Origin: Chlamydia trachomatis A/HAR-13
GTDB lineage: Bacteria > Chlamydiota > Chlamydiia > Chlamydiales > Chlamydiaceae
DNA: 64,000 bases
Direction: 5' to 3'
Assembly: GCF_000012125.1 (NCBI RefSeq)
Contig: NC_007429.1
Coordinates: 980,460-1,044,459, forward strand
Of this stretch, positions 46,361 to 57,028 are shown piece by piece (the first letter of the stretch is position 1; each line of letters opens with the position of its first letter). The position numbers and the translations under genes are program-made. The notes beneath the pieces are model-generated. The model ran no database searches and had not been told where the DNA came from. It was given only the letters and a program-made list of their open reading frames with translations.

Positions 46361-47617
46361 TTAGAAAAGAGCTTTTGCTTCAGGCCAAAAAAGCTCTGGG
46401 AGATCCTGAACAGCCGCTTCGCAAGCCCGGACAAATGAGGCTAGGTTTTCATGGCGTTCTACAGAATCAACGGGGAGATCATTCAAAGCGTCTGTAAAGG
46501 GATCTCTCAAATACCAGTGTAAAAATTGACAGCACCAAGCGCCGCAGCTGGATCCGGAGCCTTTTTGGATTACCTCCTTTGCTGCAATCTTTACAGAGAA
46601 TTTCTGGCTGTCACAGGCAGGATACACCTGGTCTAGTTGTTGAGCAAAGGATTGAAGATCTTTTTTCATATCTTCTGGAGACATCACATAGTTGTATAAA
46701 CTATCAAAATAGACCAACCGACGAGCTTGAATATCGACAATAACAAGTAGCCAGTGACTCGCTCCTACAGATCCTTTTATAGCTAGCTGTTTCATAGTCT
46801 GCATGGTATCCGAGAGTGTTTTTGGAGTAGGGTGATACCACATAAACACAGGGAGGAGGGTTGTTCCTTGTAAATGGCGGCGGTAATTCTCTTCCGAACA
46901 GCAGATAGGCAGAGAGCCTTTGATAGGCTCCCCTCGTAAAACAGCTTTTTTGTCTTCTAAAATCGAGATGATTTTCTGTTTAAAGTTGAATATGGTAGCT
47001 GGGGGGAAGGTCTCCAGAGGAATGAGACCTTGGTAAAGGGTGTGGAAATAGCATAGACACTTGAAAATAATGTCAGAATCCCAAGCAGGAACCAACGCTT
47101 CGATGATCTGTCGTCGAGCCATATCTTCATACATCTCTACAAACACTTGCTCCGGAACAAAGGGAAGGAGGTCTTCTTGCGTTTTAACTGGTTTGGGAGC
47201 CTTGGGAGGAAGAGGAGGAGGTGTAGAGGGCTTTGGAGCAGAAGGAGTACTAGGAGGTGATATAGCAGGGGTTGGTGCGGGAGGCGTGCTAGGACGTGAT
47301 ATGACGGGAGGGGGGGGAGTACTAGGACGCGGTACGGCAAGAGGAGGAGACGGAAGAGGTTCTGGAATAGAGATGGTAGGGTGCTCCTTAGTAGAAGGGC
47401 GTGTTTGGCAGCACCAAGGGAAGGATTGTAGATCAGAAAAGGAGTAAAAGAGGAGAATCAATCCTAAAGTAACAACAACAAGAAGAACAGCTAAAGCTGT
47501 ACGAGCTACTTTTTGTAAAAGTTGGTTTTGAGGTTCTTCAGAGATAAGAACTGGTTTCGACGAATCCTGAGGAGGAGCAGGTACCGTCTTTGAAATTGAG
47601 TTGGTGGGAGATAACAT
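46361..47617 (-). CDS. cdu1: CE-clan deubiquitinase/deneddylase ChlaDub1
   Basis: 418 residues: a membrane helix (about 39-60), a Pro-rich linker (about 74-146, repeats of RPSTPPAP type), then the protease domain with His288 (GASHWLL), Asp305 (YFDSLYNY) and Cys358 (GSSCGAWCC). Known substrates of the orthologue include Mcl-1, and the enzyme also has acetyltransferase activity. Linker length varies between strains, by recall. An eight-C run lies inside the linker codons. CT868 by order. Confidence 0.95.
   Translation of the reverse strand: MLSPTNSISKTVPAPPQDSSKPVLISEEPQNQLLQKVARTALAVLLVVVTLGLILLFYSFSDLQSFPWCCQTRPSTKEHPTISIPEPLPSPPLAVPRPSTPPPPVISRPSTPPAPTPAISPPSTPSAPKPSTPPPLPPKAPKPVKTQEDLLPFVPEQVFVEMYEDMARRQIIEALVPAWDSDIIFKCLCYFHTLYQGLIPLETFPPATIFNFKQKIISILEDKKAVLRGEPIKGSLPICCSEENYRRHLQGTTLLPVFMWYHPTPKTLSDTMQTMKQLAIKGSVGASHWLLVIVDIQARRLVYFDSLYNYVMSPEDMKKDLQSFAQQLDQVYPACDSQKFSVKIAAKEVIQKGSGSSCGAWCCQFLHWYLRDPFTDALNDLPVDSVERHENLASFVRACEAAVQDLPELFWPEAKALF
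47180..47398 (-). repeat. cdu1: Imperfect tandem repeats in the cdu1 proline-rich linker
   Basis: Units of about 33-36 bp, coding about 11-12 residues of the type RPSTPP(A/P)P..IS, repeat imperfectly in cdu1 residues about 74-146. At 47310-47317 eight G on the plus strand give eight C in the coding strand. The sequence is strongly Pro-coding. Confidence 0.8.
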
Positions 47618-47770
47618 AGGGCTATTTGCTTAATTAACTTGTTAAAGAAAGCATATATTTTAGGAGATATACTCTTTTTTGCCTTGGGGAAATTAAGACT
47701 TCCCTCTAGCGAAATCCCATGAAATTATAGTTTGTTCTTTAAAATCTAAAATAGACGGGAAGAGGATAAA

Positions 47771-47788
47771 GGGGCCGGAGCCCCCTCT
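47771..47788 (-). terminator. Terminator-like hairpin after pmpE
   Basis: GGGGC/GCCCC stem with CGGA loop (47771-47784), followed on the minus strand by TTTAT. A short, GC-rich stem with a weak T-tail. Confidence 0.5.
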
Positions 47789-47794
47789 ATTACT

Positions 47795-50683
47795 CTAGAA
47801 TCGCAGAGCAATTTCCCCATTGAGATAATTACAGAAGGTTGAAGAGGAGTAGAATCCATGATACTGGAAATGGAGAGTTAACCAACTCAAAGGTTGTGTT
47901 TGCTGTGAGATTTTATAGGACATGGCATGACGCGATGAGGGGCTTCCACTACCAAACCAAATACCTTTACTGGCTAGGAGCTGGGTCGCGATCCCTAGTT
48001 CTTGTCTATACAGAACGGGTTGGTATGCCAATTCTACAGTCCAGGCTTGAGGTCTTTGGGTAGCATTCATAAAGCTACCTTTAACTCCAATAGGGACTAG
48101 GACATTGATCAAAGGAGTCTTTGTAGAAAAGCTTCGCGGATAGGCTCCCACCTCAGTAAAGTGAGACAGGCTAGAATAAATACCAAGAGCACCTAAAAAG
48201 GGAGCTGTCAGTATATGCGTTGATCCAAAGGGTTTCATAGGGAGATCAAAAAAAACAGCACCTCCCATCGTTTGACTACGGAACGTCCCTTGAGATGTTA
48301 GATTTTCTCCTTGGGTATAGAAATGGTGACAGTTATGATCTCCATAGCTGTAAAGACCAACTAATTTAGCCAGCAAGAAACCTTCTTGCAATGAGAAGAG
48401 CATTTCTCCTTGGCATGAGTAATTTTTAGAAGATACGTTGTTTTTCGCGTAACGCTCATTGAGTTTGGTGTAGGTCTGACTGAATTTCAATGAGAAGGTA
48501 TGTGTTTGCCCTGCTATCATCCCCGCAGAGTATCCGGAAGAGCGCATATGGAATCCAGGATGATTTTCTCGAGGATCTTGGTAAACCATCATGCCTAGTC
48601 CTCCTCCTGTAATTCCCCAGAAAGGATGATCACTAGGTGTCAGCTCTGCACTATTTTTTAAGCTTTCTGTTGCAAGCAGCATATTCCCCCATAAGGTATT
48701 CGCTATGAGGGGACTTCTGTGTTTCGGGCTAGGAACATACCCAGCAGGAAGCCAAGTCAGTAATAAGGTTCTATGGAATCTATTGGTTTTTTGTGGATCT
48801 GTAATTGCTGAGGAGTTTGCTGGTTCTGGATCTTGAGTTTTTGCCCAGCCCCAAGTCCAAAGTCCTTGCCATCCATAGTGGGGGACATTGAGTCCAGAGA
48901 AATCCATACTTTCTGATTGTAGCTGGCTATCACTAGCTTCAGAAATAGCTAGTATAGGTTGTGATGACACAGCATGGGTCAGATCTGTGGATTCATAAGG
49001 AGAGTCTCCATAGTCATCAATGAGTGAGAGTTTTACATCTCTTAATGAAAAGCCAGCTGCAGTATCTGCTGAGTATGTTGTTGTCCTATTGCTAGTAGTT
49101 GCGGTAGGCTCTACCCACAATAAGGGAATCTCAGCACCACTTTTCAGAATAGAAGGAAGATTCAATCCTATATGCTTAAGTGTTACAGAGGCATTCGTAG
49201 AATTATTTTTATAGCAACTTAGAACAGCACCATTTCCAAGAGCAACGACTCCTTTCGTTTGTGTGAATCGATTCACTGCAAGCTGAGCATGATCTTCAAT
49301 ACATAGAAAACCATGATTAAGAGTCAGTGTTGCTGGTGTTTTTGTTTGTAAATTCCGTTGATGAAAATCCGCGGAATTAACAGTAGCTCCCGAGAACACT
49401 ACAGATCCTGTTTGATCAGCTTCCTTATTGAAGAATACAGAGACTCCTGCGTTCACTTCAATAGGATCGTAGAAAATTAGATTTTGGCCCTTCCCAGCTC
49501 CTAATATAATTTCGCCAGAGGAGCTAGTCACTGTTATTGCATTTCTCCTAGGAGGATTAGTACTGATTCCATTATTAGAAGTAACATTGGTCACAATATT
49601 TTCATTAAAAATAATAGCATGGCGGTCGGCAGAAATTTTGGAGTTGCTGGTTCCGTCTATATAGATAGCGCCCCCCTTATTATTGGCGATATTGTTTATA
49701 AAGTAGGTAGGGCCATTATCCACTAGGGTAACTACAGGAGCGTAAATAGCTCCGCCACAATTTTTTGTGATATTGTCACTAAAAAAGATCCTACCACGAT
49801 TGCCTGTAACATCTAGGCGAGTAGTTACTTTAATTGCTCCTCCATCAGAAGCTTCTGAAGAAGCTGTTTCTACATTTTTAAAGCAGCGATTGTTATAGAA
49901 AACGATGTTACCACGATTTCCTGTTAGAGAACAGATAGGGGAGAAGATCGCTCCTCCTGCACAACAGGCGTTATTGATGAAGAAGAGATCGCAGTTATTA
50001 CTCTCAAAAGAATTGCTCGTTCCAGCATAGATAGCGCCACCTTTTCCTCCTGTATTAGTTTGAATACAGATGTTGTCCATAAAGAGAAAACAAGACTGAT
50101 TCTCGCTCACAACAAAGGTATTAGCGGTACTAATGGCTCCTCCTTGGACATAAGAAAAGTTCTTCATAAATCCGACCACATCATGATTATGATTTATGTA
50201 AAGATTTTGAGCATGAATGGCTCCGCCTTCTCTTATTTTATTAGCAGCTGCATAAGGATTACTCCATATAAATGGTCTGCAACAAGTATTATTTTCAAAG
50301 ATTACAGGACCTATTGTATCACGAATCTCCACGGTAGGAGAATTGGGACTCGCATAACCAATCGCACCACCACTTTCAGGGGTGAGATTTTTTGCAAAAT
50401 AAATACCTTCTTTTTGTGTATCAAAAAAGCTTAGGTAATCTGTTATTGTGACAGCAGCTCCTTCATTGGGAGTTTTTTGTAGAATAGCCAGTATGTAGCG
50501 TAGGTTATTGAGATAGCAGTTAGTGAGATTGTGAGTGTCTCCTGTCAAACTAATTTTATTTGATAGCGACTCTTTCGTAGGATCTGGAACTGAGTTGGGC
50601 GTAAGAAAGATTCTAGAAGGAACCTCTCTAGCTAGTCCTGATAGGGAGTTTCCGATAAGGAAAAAGAAAAACGCTTTTTTCAT
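47795..50683 (-). CDS. pmpE: Polymorphic outer membrane protein E (autotransporter)
   Basis: 962 residues. Order: signal peptide (about 1-18), passenger with many GGAI and FxxN repeats (for example GGAIYA, FINN), a Pmp middle domain from about 400-600, and a C-terminal autotransporter beta barrel (about 690-962) ending in Phe (IALRF). Pmps are surface-exposed adhesins. The start at ATG 50683 lies 2 bp after the pmpF stop, so pmpF-pmpE is an operon. A terminator-like hairpin follows. CT869 by order. Confidence 0.96.
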   Translation of the reverse strand: MKKAFFFFLIGNSLSGLAREVPSRIFLTPNSVPDPTKESLSNKISLTGDTHNLTNCYLNNLRYILAILQKTPNEGAAVTITDYLSFFDTQKEGIYFAKNLTPESGGAIGYASPNSPTVEIRDTIGPVIFENNTCCRPFIWSNPYAAANKIREGGAIHAQNLYINHNHDVVGFMKNFSYVQGGAISTANTFVVSENQSCFLFMDNICIQTNTGGKGGAIYAGTSNSFESNNCDLFFINNACCAGGAIFSPICSLTGNRGNIVFYNNRCFKNVETASSEASDGGAIKVTTRLDVTGNRGRIFFSDNITKNCGGAIYAPVVTLVDNGPTYFINNIANNKGGAIYIDGTSNSKISADRHAIIFNENIVTNVTSNNGISTNPPRRNAITVTSSSGEIILGAGKGQNLIFYDPIEVNAGVSVFFNKEADQTGSVVFSGATVNSADFHQRNLQTKTPATLTLNHGFLCIEDHAQLAVNRFTQTKGVVALGNGAVLSCYKNNSTNASVTLKHIGLNLPSILKSGAEIPLLWVEPTATTSNRTTTYSADTAAGFSLRDVKLSLIDDYGDSPYESTDLTHAVSSQPILAISEASDSQLQSESMDFSGLNVPHYGWQGLWTWGWAKTQDPEPANSSAITDPQKTNRFHRTLLLTWLPAGYVPSPKHRSPLIANTLWGNMLLATESLKNSAELTPSDHPFWGITGGGLGMMVYQDPRENHPGFHMRSSGYSAGMIAGQTHTFSLKFSQTYTKLNERYAKNNVSSKNYSCQGEMLFSLQEGFLLAKLVGLYSYGDHNCHHFYTQGENLTSQGTFRSQTMGGAVFFDLPMKPFGSTHILTAPFLGALGIYSSLSHFTEVGAYPRSFSTKTPLINVLVPIGVKGSFMNATQRPQAWTVELAYQPVLYRQELGIATQLLASKGIWFGSGSPSSRHAMSYKISQQTQPLSWLTLHFQYHGFYSSSTFCNYLNGEIALRF

Positions 50684-50685
50684 AA

Positions 50686-53600
50686 TTAAAAGACCAGAGC
50701 TCCTCCTGCATTGATGTAGTGTGAGACAGTGGAAGTAGCCACTTCTGCTTGATAGTTAGCAAATAGTTTCAGATGAGAAAATTTGAGGGAGTGAGAACCT
50801 CTCCCATAAAAGGAATGTTTAGCTAATGGGGTATTTGTGGTGACCCAAGAACCGTTATTTTGGATTAATAGTGTGTTGAGTAGAGGACGTTTCCAGTAGA
50901 GGGTGGGTTGGTAAGCTAGTTCCATTTCCCAAGAGAGTGTTGGCCATGTATCAGAAGAATAAGTTCCTTTAATTCCTATTGGAGAGACAACGGCAGTATG
51001 GGCTTGCTCTAATGTAAATAATCTAGCTAGATCACCGCTTTCTCGGATAGAAGCTGGTTCTGTTCGAGAGAATAAAGCCTGAGCAAATGGGGTGAGCATT
51101 ATTGATCGTAAAGGCATACTATCGCGTAGTTCACAGCGAAGAGAAGCTCCTAAGGTTGTGGAGTGAAATTTCCCTTTAGAAGATTTTTTAGTTCCGTAGA
51201 AACTTCGCATTTTATGTGTTCCATAATTGCAAGCTGCCGCTCCGATAAGAGCGATGCGGTCAAACATAGGATGTTCGAAACATAAAGCAGAGAGATAGTA
51301 ACGAGAAGAAATGCGGTTATTGGTTTCTTTTTCTTTCATCTTATCAGATGACTGGGAGAAGGAAAGAAGAAACTTATGACCATGAGCTCCTGATGCTTGA
51401 GAAGAGACGGTATACCCTTTCGATGCAGAAGAGTAGCCATGATAACTCAAACGTTTTTGTTGTTTTGTAAATAATGTTGTTGCAGCTCCTTGCAAAGCAA
51501 ACCAGGAGTTATCTGGGAGTAATGAGCGTAAGCTCATGGTCATATTTCTTCCTGAATGTACTAAGCTATTGGCTATCAGATCTCCTCTACGAATAGGATC
51601 TACTATGTAGCCGACTGGTGCCCAGTTTACAACAAGGGTATGTTTGGTAATCGTAACTTCTCCTGAATTGGAAGCCGATCCAGAGCCTGATCCTGCGGAA
51701 GCTTTAATATTAGGGATACTAGCTGTAGTTGTGTTACTAGGAGTAAAAGTTTCACTAGTTTTTTTCTGCTCAGCGATGGAGGTAGCAGATGTCGGGTTAG
51801 AAGAATTATTACTGAGGGTTACTGTATAGGTTGTTGTTAACCAAGTAGGAGTCCATAGGCCTTGGTATCCGTAGTGTGGTGGAGAGAGTAGGGAAGTATT
51901 GAGAGAAGTTTGCCAATTGGAGCCTAATTGCCCATCATTGGTGGTTTCTATGGATAGAATTGGTTGTTCCGCTTTCCCTCGAGAGAGATCCATGCTGTCG
52001 TAGACAGATTCATAATTTTCGTCTACTAGAGCGAGGTCGCCATCGAAGAAAATCATTTGGGTAGATACGTCTTTCGTGCTTGGCGGAGGTTGATTGGCAT
52101 TTGTATTTTGCGTCATATCTTGTGGATTAACACGAATGCACGGCGGGATATAGTTCTCTTTAAGAATAGCAGGTAAAATGACTCCAAGATTTGTGATAGT
52201 GAGTTTCCCGTTTTTCCCTACAGTGAGAGTTGCATCGCTTCCCAAAGCAAGAAGACTGGTGGATTCTTGGGTAAAAGGAATATTCCAGATTTCCAATTCA
52301 GCGCCGTCTTCTATAGCTAGAGTTCCGAATTTTAAAGTAGTTGGGGCTTCTTTAATGTAATTACGTTCTTTGCCCATCAGAGTTCGTACGTCGCTAGACA
52401 TTTGATTGTAGGAGAACACAACAGCTCCAGAAAACTCTTTTTCTGGGTTAATGGTAATAGTATTTCTGCTATTAGGGGACGGTGGATTATTGTTACCATT
52501 TTCTTTAACACGTTCCCATTGGAACAGATCATAAAAATAGATGCGAGTGTCCTTTTTAGCGCCAAGAGATAGTGTATAAGGAGTGACTATGTTGTTATTA
52601 ATGTGGAAAAGTTTTCGTACTCCCAGTAAGTTCGCATCAAATGTAAAGATGACATTATTATTAAAAATAATATCTCCCGTCCCTGTATGGATATAATTTG
52701 CAGTAGCGCTAGATTTCGATAAATTCAAGGCTGCTCCCCAGGCAGCAGAGTTATTTAGAAAATAGACGGGTCCGTTATCTCGGATGTCAATGTAACCACA
52801 GTCAATGGCTCCCCCGGCGTGTGTAGCAGTGTTGTTGTCGAAGTAGATAGAGCCTTTATTATTTCGTAAAGTAAATCCTTGTGTCGTTTGAATGGCTCCT
52901 CCGTCACTTTTAGGAGAAGATTGTCTCGATCCCAGGGAACTATTGTTTGAAAAGATGATTCTTTCTTTGTTATTGTCAATAACACATCGGGTAGCGCTAA
53001 TAGCTCCACCTTTCCCGCCTTGGTTATAGTTAAAAACTATGGGACCAGAATTATTGCTGATTGAGCACAAGTCTCTTCTACTACAGATTGCTCCTCCTCG
53101 TGCCATATTTTCAGCTTGCGTGTCCGGTATATGATTAAGCGTGTGATTGTTTTCAAATAAAATTCCTTTAACGGTATCAGTTATTGATATTTGAGTGTCA
53201 GCAGAGATGGCTCCACCGCAGTCTCCAGACATATTGTTAATAAAGGTAAGAGTTCGATTCCCTGTCAAAGTGATAGTAGTTGCATAAAGCGCACCGCCCC
53301 TATTTTTTTCGTCGTGATCTCCTGTTCCAACATATTTAGCTCCTGCCGATGTGTTATTATAAAAAAGCACGTCTTGATTATTTAAGAATCGAATAGGTCC
53401 TCCGGAACGAATAGCTCCTCCTCCTTTATTATGTGTGCAGTAGTTGTTGTAGAAGAGTAGATTAGCATTATCAGAGGCCGTGAATGAGGTAGTAACCATA
53501 TCAAAAGCCCCCCCAGCAGCAGAGGTAGTGTTAATAGAATTAGAGAAGATTTGGGTTTGCGTATTACCTGAAATGGTGCAGGCTCCTTCGCCCCATGAGG

Positions 53601-53790
53601 TTATATTTGACAAGGTGATATTTTGAGCAGTAATTAAAGAGAAGGGATCTAGGACGAACTCAATATCTCTATCCGAAAAAGTAAATCGACGGAACTGTAG
53701 TGTATCTGTTTCATTGGCTTGCGAGTTAGATATAGTTGAAAGATAAAAAAAACTGAGGCAAACAAAGGATAGAGAAGTTCTTTTAATCAT
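50686..53790 (-). CDS. pmpF: Polymorphic outer membrane protein F (autotransporter)
   Basis: 1034 residues: signal peptide (about 1-26), passenger with GGAI/FxxN motifs ([23 protein letters not shown]), a Gly/Ser-rich low-complexity stretch (about 690-710, [10 protein letters not shown]) and a beta barrel at the C terminus ending in Phe (GGALVF). First gene of the pmpFE operon, divergent from pmpG. A run of seven G on the coding strand (plus 53508-53514) is in the passenger. CT870 by order. Confidence 0.96.
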   Translation of the reverse strand: MIKRTSLSFVCLSFFYLSTISNSQANETDTLQFRRFTFSDRDIEFVLDPFSLITAQNITLSNITSWGEGACTISGNTQTQIFSNSINTTSAAGGAFDMVTTSFTASDNANLLFYNNYCTHNKGGGAIRSGGPIRFLNNQDVLFYNNTSAGAKYVGTGDHDEKNRGGALYATTITLTGNRTLTFINNMSGDCGGAISADTQISITDTVKGILFENNHTLNHIPDTQAENMARGGAICSRRDLCSISNNSGPIVFNYNQGGKGGAISATRCVIDNNKERIIFSNNSSLGSRQSSPKSDGGAIQTTQGFTLRNNKGSIYFDNNTATHAGGAIDCGYIDIRDNGPVYFLNNSAAWGAALNLSKSSATANYIHTGTGDIIFNNNVIFTFDANLLGVRKLFHINNNIVTPYTLSLGAKKDTRIYFYDLFQWERVKENGNNNPPSPNSRNTITINPEKEFSGAVVFSYNQMSSDVRTLMGKERNYIKEAPTTLKFGTLAIEDGAELEIWNIPFTQESTSLLALGSDATLTVGKNGKLTITNLGVILPAILKENYIPPCIRVNPQDMTQNTNANQPPPSTKDVSTQMIFFDGDLALVDENYESVYDSMDLSRGKAEQPILSIETTNDGQLGSNWQTSLNTSLLSPPHYGYQGLWTPTWLTTTYTVTLSNNSSNPTSATSIAEQKKTSETFTPSNTTTASIPNIKASAGSGSGSASNSGEVTITKHTLVVNWAPVGYIVDPIRRGDLIANSLVHSGRNMTMSLRSLLPDNSWFALQGAATTLFTKQQKRLSYHGYSSASKGYTVSSQASGAHGHKFLLSFSQSSDKMKEKETNNRISSRYYLSALCFEHPMFDRIALIGAAACNYGTHKMRSFYGTKKSSKGKFHSTTLGASLRCELRDSMPLRSIMLTPFAQALFSRTEPASIRESGDLARLFTLEQAHTAVVSPIGIKGTYSSDTWPTLSWEMELAYQPTLYWKRPLLNTLLIQNNGSWVTTNTPLAKHSFYGRGSHSLKFSHLKLFANYQAEVATSTVSHYINAGGALVF

Positions 53791-53956
53791 TGCAGGTTAA
53801 AAGGGGGATGTTATTTTTAGCCTACAAATAGTGTAATTATTGGATTTTGTAAAGAGAGAAGGATCGAATGCGCCGAAGATAAGGACATTTATTGATGTTA
53901 AATCATTAATTTTTTATGAAGCAGAGTAATTAACTTTATCTTTCAGCTTTTGTGTG

Positions 53957-56900
53957 ATGCAAACGTCTTTCCATAAGTTCTTTCTTTCAATGATTCTAGC
54001 TTATTCTTGCTGCTCTTTAAATGGGGGGGGGTATGCAGCAGAAATCATGGTTCCTCAAGGAATTTACGATGGGGAGACGTTAACTGTATCATTTCCCTAT
54101 ACTGTTATAGGAGATCCGAGTGGGACTACTGTTTTTTCTGCAGGAGAGTTAACGTTAAAAAATCTTGACAATTCTATTGCAGCTTTGCCTTTAAGTTGTT
54201 TTGGGAACTTATTAGGGAGTTTTACTGTTTTAGGGAGAGGACACTCGTTGACTTTCGAGAACATACGGACTTCTACAAATGGAGCTGCACTAAGTGACAG
54301 CGCTAATAGCGGGTTATTTACTATTGAGGGTTTTAAAGAATTATCTTTTTCCAATTGCAACTCATTACTTGCCGTACTGCCTGCTGCAACGACTAATAAT
54401 GGTAGCCAGACTCCGACGACAACATCTACACCGTCTAATGGTACTATTTATTCTAAAACAGATCTTTTGTTACTCAATAATGAGAAGTTCTCATTCTATA
54501 GTAATTTAGTCTCTGGAGATGGGGGAGCTATAGATGCTAAGAGCTTAACGGTTCAAGGAATTAGCAAGCTTTGTGTCTTCCAAGAAAATACTGCTCAAGC
54601 TGATGGGGGAGCTTGTCAAGTAGTCACCAGTTTCTCTGCTATGGCTAACGAGGCTCCTATTGCCTTTGTAGCGAATGTTGCAGGAGTAAGAGGGGGAGGG
54701 ATTGCTGCTGTTCAGGATGGGCAGCAGGGAGTGTCATCATCTACTTCAACAGAAGATCCAGTAGTAAGTTTTTCCAGAAATACTGCGGTAGAGTTTGATG
54801 GGAACGTAGCCCGAGTAGGAGGAGGGATTTACTCCTACGGGAACGTTGCTTTCCTGAATAATGGAAAAACCTTGTTTCTCAACAATGTTGCTTCTCCTGT
54901 TTACATTGCTGCTGAGCAACCAACAAATGGACAGGCTTCTAATACGAGTGATAATTACGGAGATGGAGGAGCTATCTTCTGTAAGAATGGTGCGCAAGCA
55001 GCAGGATCCAATAACTCTGGATCAGTTTCCTTTGATGGAGAGGGAGTAGTTTTCTTTAGTAGCAATGTAGCTGCTGGGAAAGGGGGAGCTATTTATGCCA
55101 AAAAGCTCTCGGTTGCTAACTGTGGCCCTGTACAATTCTTAGGGAATATCGCTAATGATGGTGGAGCGATTTATTTAGGAGAATCTGGAGAGCTCAGTTT
55201 ATCTGCTGATTATGGAGATATGATTTTCGATGGGAATCTTAAAAGAACAGCCAAAGAGAATGCTGCCGATGTTAATGGCGTAACTGTGTCCTCACAAGCC
55301 ATTTCGATGGGATCGGGAGGGAAAATAACGACATTAAGAGCTAAAGCAGGGCATCAGATTCTCTTTAATGATCCCATCGAGATGGCAAACGGAAATAACC
55401 AGCCAGCGCAGTCTTCCGAACCTCTAAAAATTAACGATGGTGAAGGATACACAGGGGATATTGTTTTTGCTAATGGAAACAGTACTTTGTACCAAAATGT
55501 TACGATAGAGCAAGGAAGGATTGTTCTTCGTGAAAAGGCAAAATTATCAGTGAATTCTCTAAGTCAGACAGGTGGGAGTCTGTATATGGAAGCTGGGAGT
55601 ACATTGGATTTTGTAACTCCACAACCACCACAACAGCCTCCTGCCGCTAATCAGTTGATCACGCTTTCCAATCTGCATTTGTCTCTTTCTTCTTTGTTAG
55701 CAAACAATGCAGTTACGAATCCTCCTACCAATCCTCCAGCGCAAGATTCTCATCCTGCAGTCATTGGTAGCACAACTGCTGGTTCTGTTACAATTAGTGG
55801 GCCTATCTTTTTTGAGGATTTGGATGATACAGCTTATGATAGGTATGATTGGCTAGGTTCTAATCAAAAAATCGATGTCCTGAAATTACAGTTAGGGACT
55901 CAGCCCCCAGCTAATGCCCCATCAGATTTGACTCTAGGGAATGAGATGCCTAAGTATGGCTATCAAGGAAGCTGGAAGCTTGCGTGGGATCCTAATACAG
56001 CAAATAATGGTCCTTATACTCTGAAAGCTACATGGACTAAAACTGGGTATAATCCTGGGCCTGAGCGAGTAGCTTCTTTGGTTCCAAATAGTTTATGGGG
56101 ATCCATTTTAGATATACGATCTGCGCATTCAGCAATTCAAGCAAGTGTGGATGGGCGCTCTTATTGTCGAGGATTATGGGTTTCTGGAGTTTCGAATTTC
56201 TTCTATCATGACCGCGATGCTTTAGGTCAGGGATATCGGTATATTAGTGGGGGTTATTCCTTAGGAGCAAACTCCTACTTTGGATCATCGATGTTTGGTC
56301 TAGCATTTACTGAAGTATTTGGTAGATCTAAAGATTATGTAGTGTGTCGTTCCAATCATCATGCTTGCATAGGATCCGTTTATCTATCTACCAAACAGGC
56401 TTTATGTGGATCTTATGTGTTTGGAGATGCGTTTATTCGTGCTAGCTACGGGTTTGGGAATCAGCATATGAAAACCTCATATACATTTGCAGAGGAGAGC
56501 GATGTTCGTTGGGATAATAACTGTCTGGTTGGAGAGATTGGAGTGGGATTACCGATTGTGATTACTCCATCTAAGCTCTATTTGAATGAGTTGCGTCCTT
56601 TCGTGCAAGCTGAGTTTTCTTATGCCGATCATGAATCTTTTACAGAGGAAGGCGATCAAGCTCGGGCATTTAGGAGTGGACATCTCATGAATCTATCAGT
56701 TCCTGTTGGAGTAAAATTTGATCGATGTTCTAGTACACACCCTAATAAATATAGCTTTATGGGGGCTTATATCTGTGATGCTTATCGCACCATCTCTGGG
56801 ACTCAGACAACACTCCTATCCCATCAAGAGACATGGACAACAGATGCCTTTCATTTGGCAAGACATGGAGTCATAGTTAGAGGGTCTATGTATGCTTCTC

Positions 56901-56998
56901 TAACAAGCAATATAGAAGTATATGGCCATGGAAGATATGAGTATCGAGATACTTCTCGAGGTTATGGTTTGAGTGCAGGAAGTAAAGTCCGGTTCTAA
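53957..56998 (+). CDS. pmpG: Polymorphic outer membrane protein G (autotransporter)
   Basis: 1013 residues from ATG 53957 (an adjacent GTG three bases upstream is possible). Signal peptide about 1-28, passenger with GGAI/FxxN repeats (GGAIDAKS, GGAIYAK), a Pro-rich piece (about 554-565), and a C-terminal barrel ending KVRF. Nine G (54023-54031) code for three Gly inside the signal-peptide region, a possible slippage site. It leads the pmpG-pmpH pair. CT871 by order. The PmpG passenger is a major surface antigen in this family. Confidence 0.96.
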   Translation: MQTSFHKFFLSMILAYSCCSLNGGGYAAEIMVPQGIYDGETLTVSFPYTVIGDPSGTTVFSAGELTLKNLDNSIAALPLSCFGNLLGSFTVLGRGHSLTFENIRTSTNGAALSDSANSGLFTIEGFKELSFSNCNSLLAVLPAATTNNGSQTPTTTSTPSNGTIYSKTDLLLLNNEKFSFYSNLVSGDGGAIDAKSLTVQGISKLCVFQENTAQADGGACQVVTSFSAMANEAPIAFVANVAGVRGGGIAAVQDGQQGVSSSTSTEDPVVSFSRNTAVEFDGNVARVGGGIYSYGNVAFLNNGKTLFLNNVASPVYIAAEQPTNGQASNTSDNYGDGGAIFCKNGAQAAGSNNSGSVSFDGEGVVFFSSNVAAGKGGAIYAKKLSVANCGPVQFLGNIANDGGAIYLGESGELSLSADYGDMIFDGNLKRTAKENAADVNGVTVSSQAISMGSGGKITTLRAKAGHQILFNDPIEMANGNNQPAQSSEPLKINDGEGYTGDIVFANGNSTLYQNVTIEQGRIVLREKAKLSVNSLSQTGGSLYMEAGSTLDFVTPQPPQQPPAANQLITLSNLHLSLSSLLANNAVTNPPTNPPAQDSHPAVIGSTTAGSVTISGPIFFEDLDDTAYDRYDWLGSNQKIDVLKLQLGTQPPANAPSDLTLGNEMPKYGYQGSWKLAWDPNTANNGPYTLKATWTKTGYNPGPERVASLVPNSLWGSILDIRSAHSAIQASVDGRSYCRGLWVSGVSNFFYHDRDALGQGYRYISGGYSLGANSYFGSSMFGLAFTEVFGRSKDYVVCRSNHHACIGSVYLSTKQALCGSYVFGDAFIRASYGFGNQHMKTSYTFAEESDVRWDNNCLVGEIGVGLPIVITPSKLYLNELRPFVQAEFSYADHESFTEEGDQARAFRSGHLMNLSVPVGVKFDRCSSTHPNKYSFMGAYICDAYRTISGTQTTLLSHQETWTTDAFHLARHGVIVRGSMYASLTSNIEVYGHGRYEYRDTSRGYGLSAGSKVRF
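54023..54031 (+). repeat. pmpG: G9 homopolymer in pmpG signal region
   Basis: Nine consecutive G encode a Gly-Gly-Gly triplet early in pmpG (LNGGGYAAE). The number is in frame in this window. Insertion or loss of one or two G would shift the frame and stop the protein. Confidence 0.95.
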
Positions 56999-57028
56999 AA
57001 ATATTGGTTAGATAGTTAAGTGTTAGCG

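Noticed and set aside
47137..47447. Frames on both strands over the cdu1 proline linker
   Set aside because: Low-complexity GC-rich repeats keep many frames open; these are shadows of the Pro codons.
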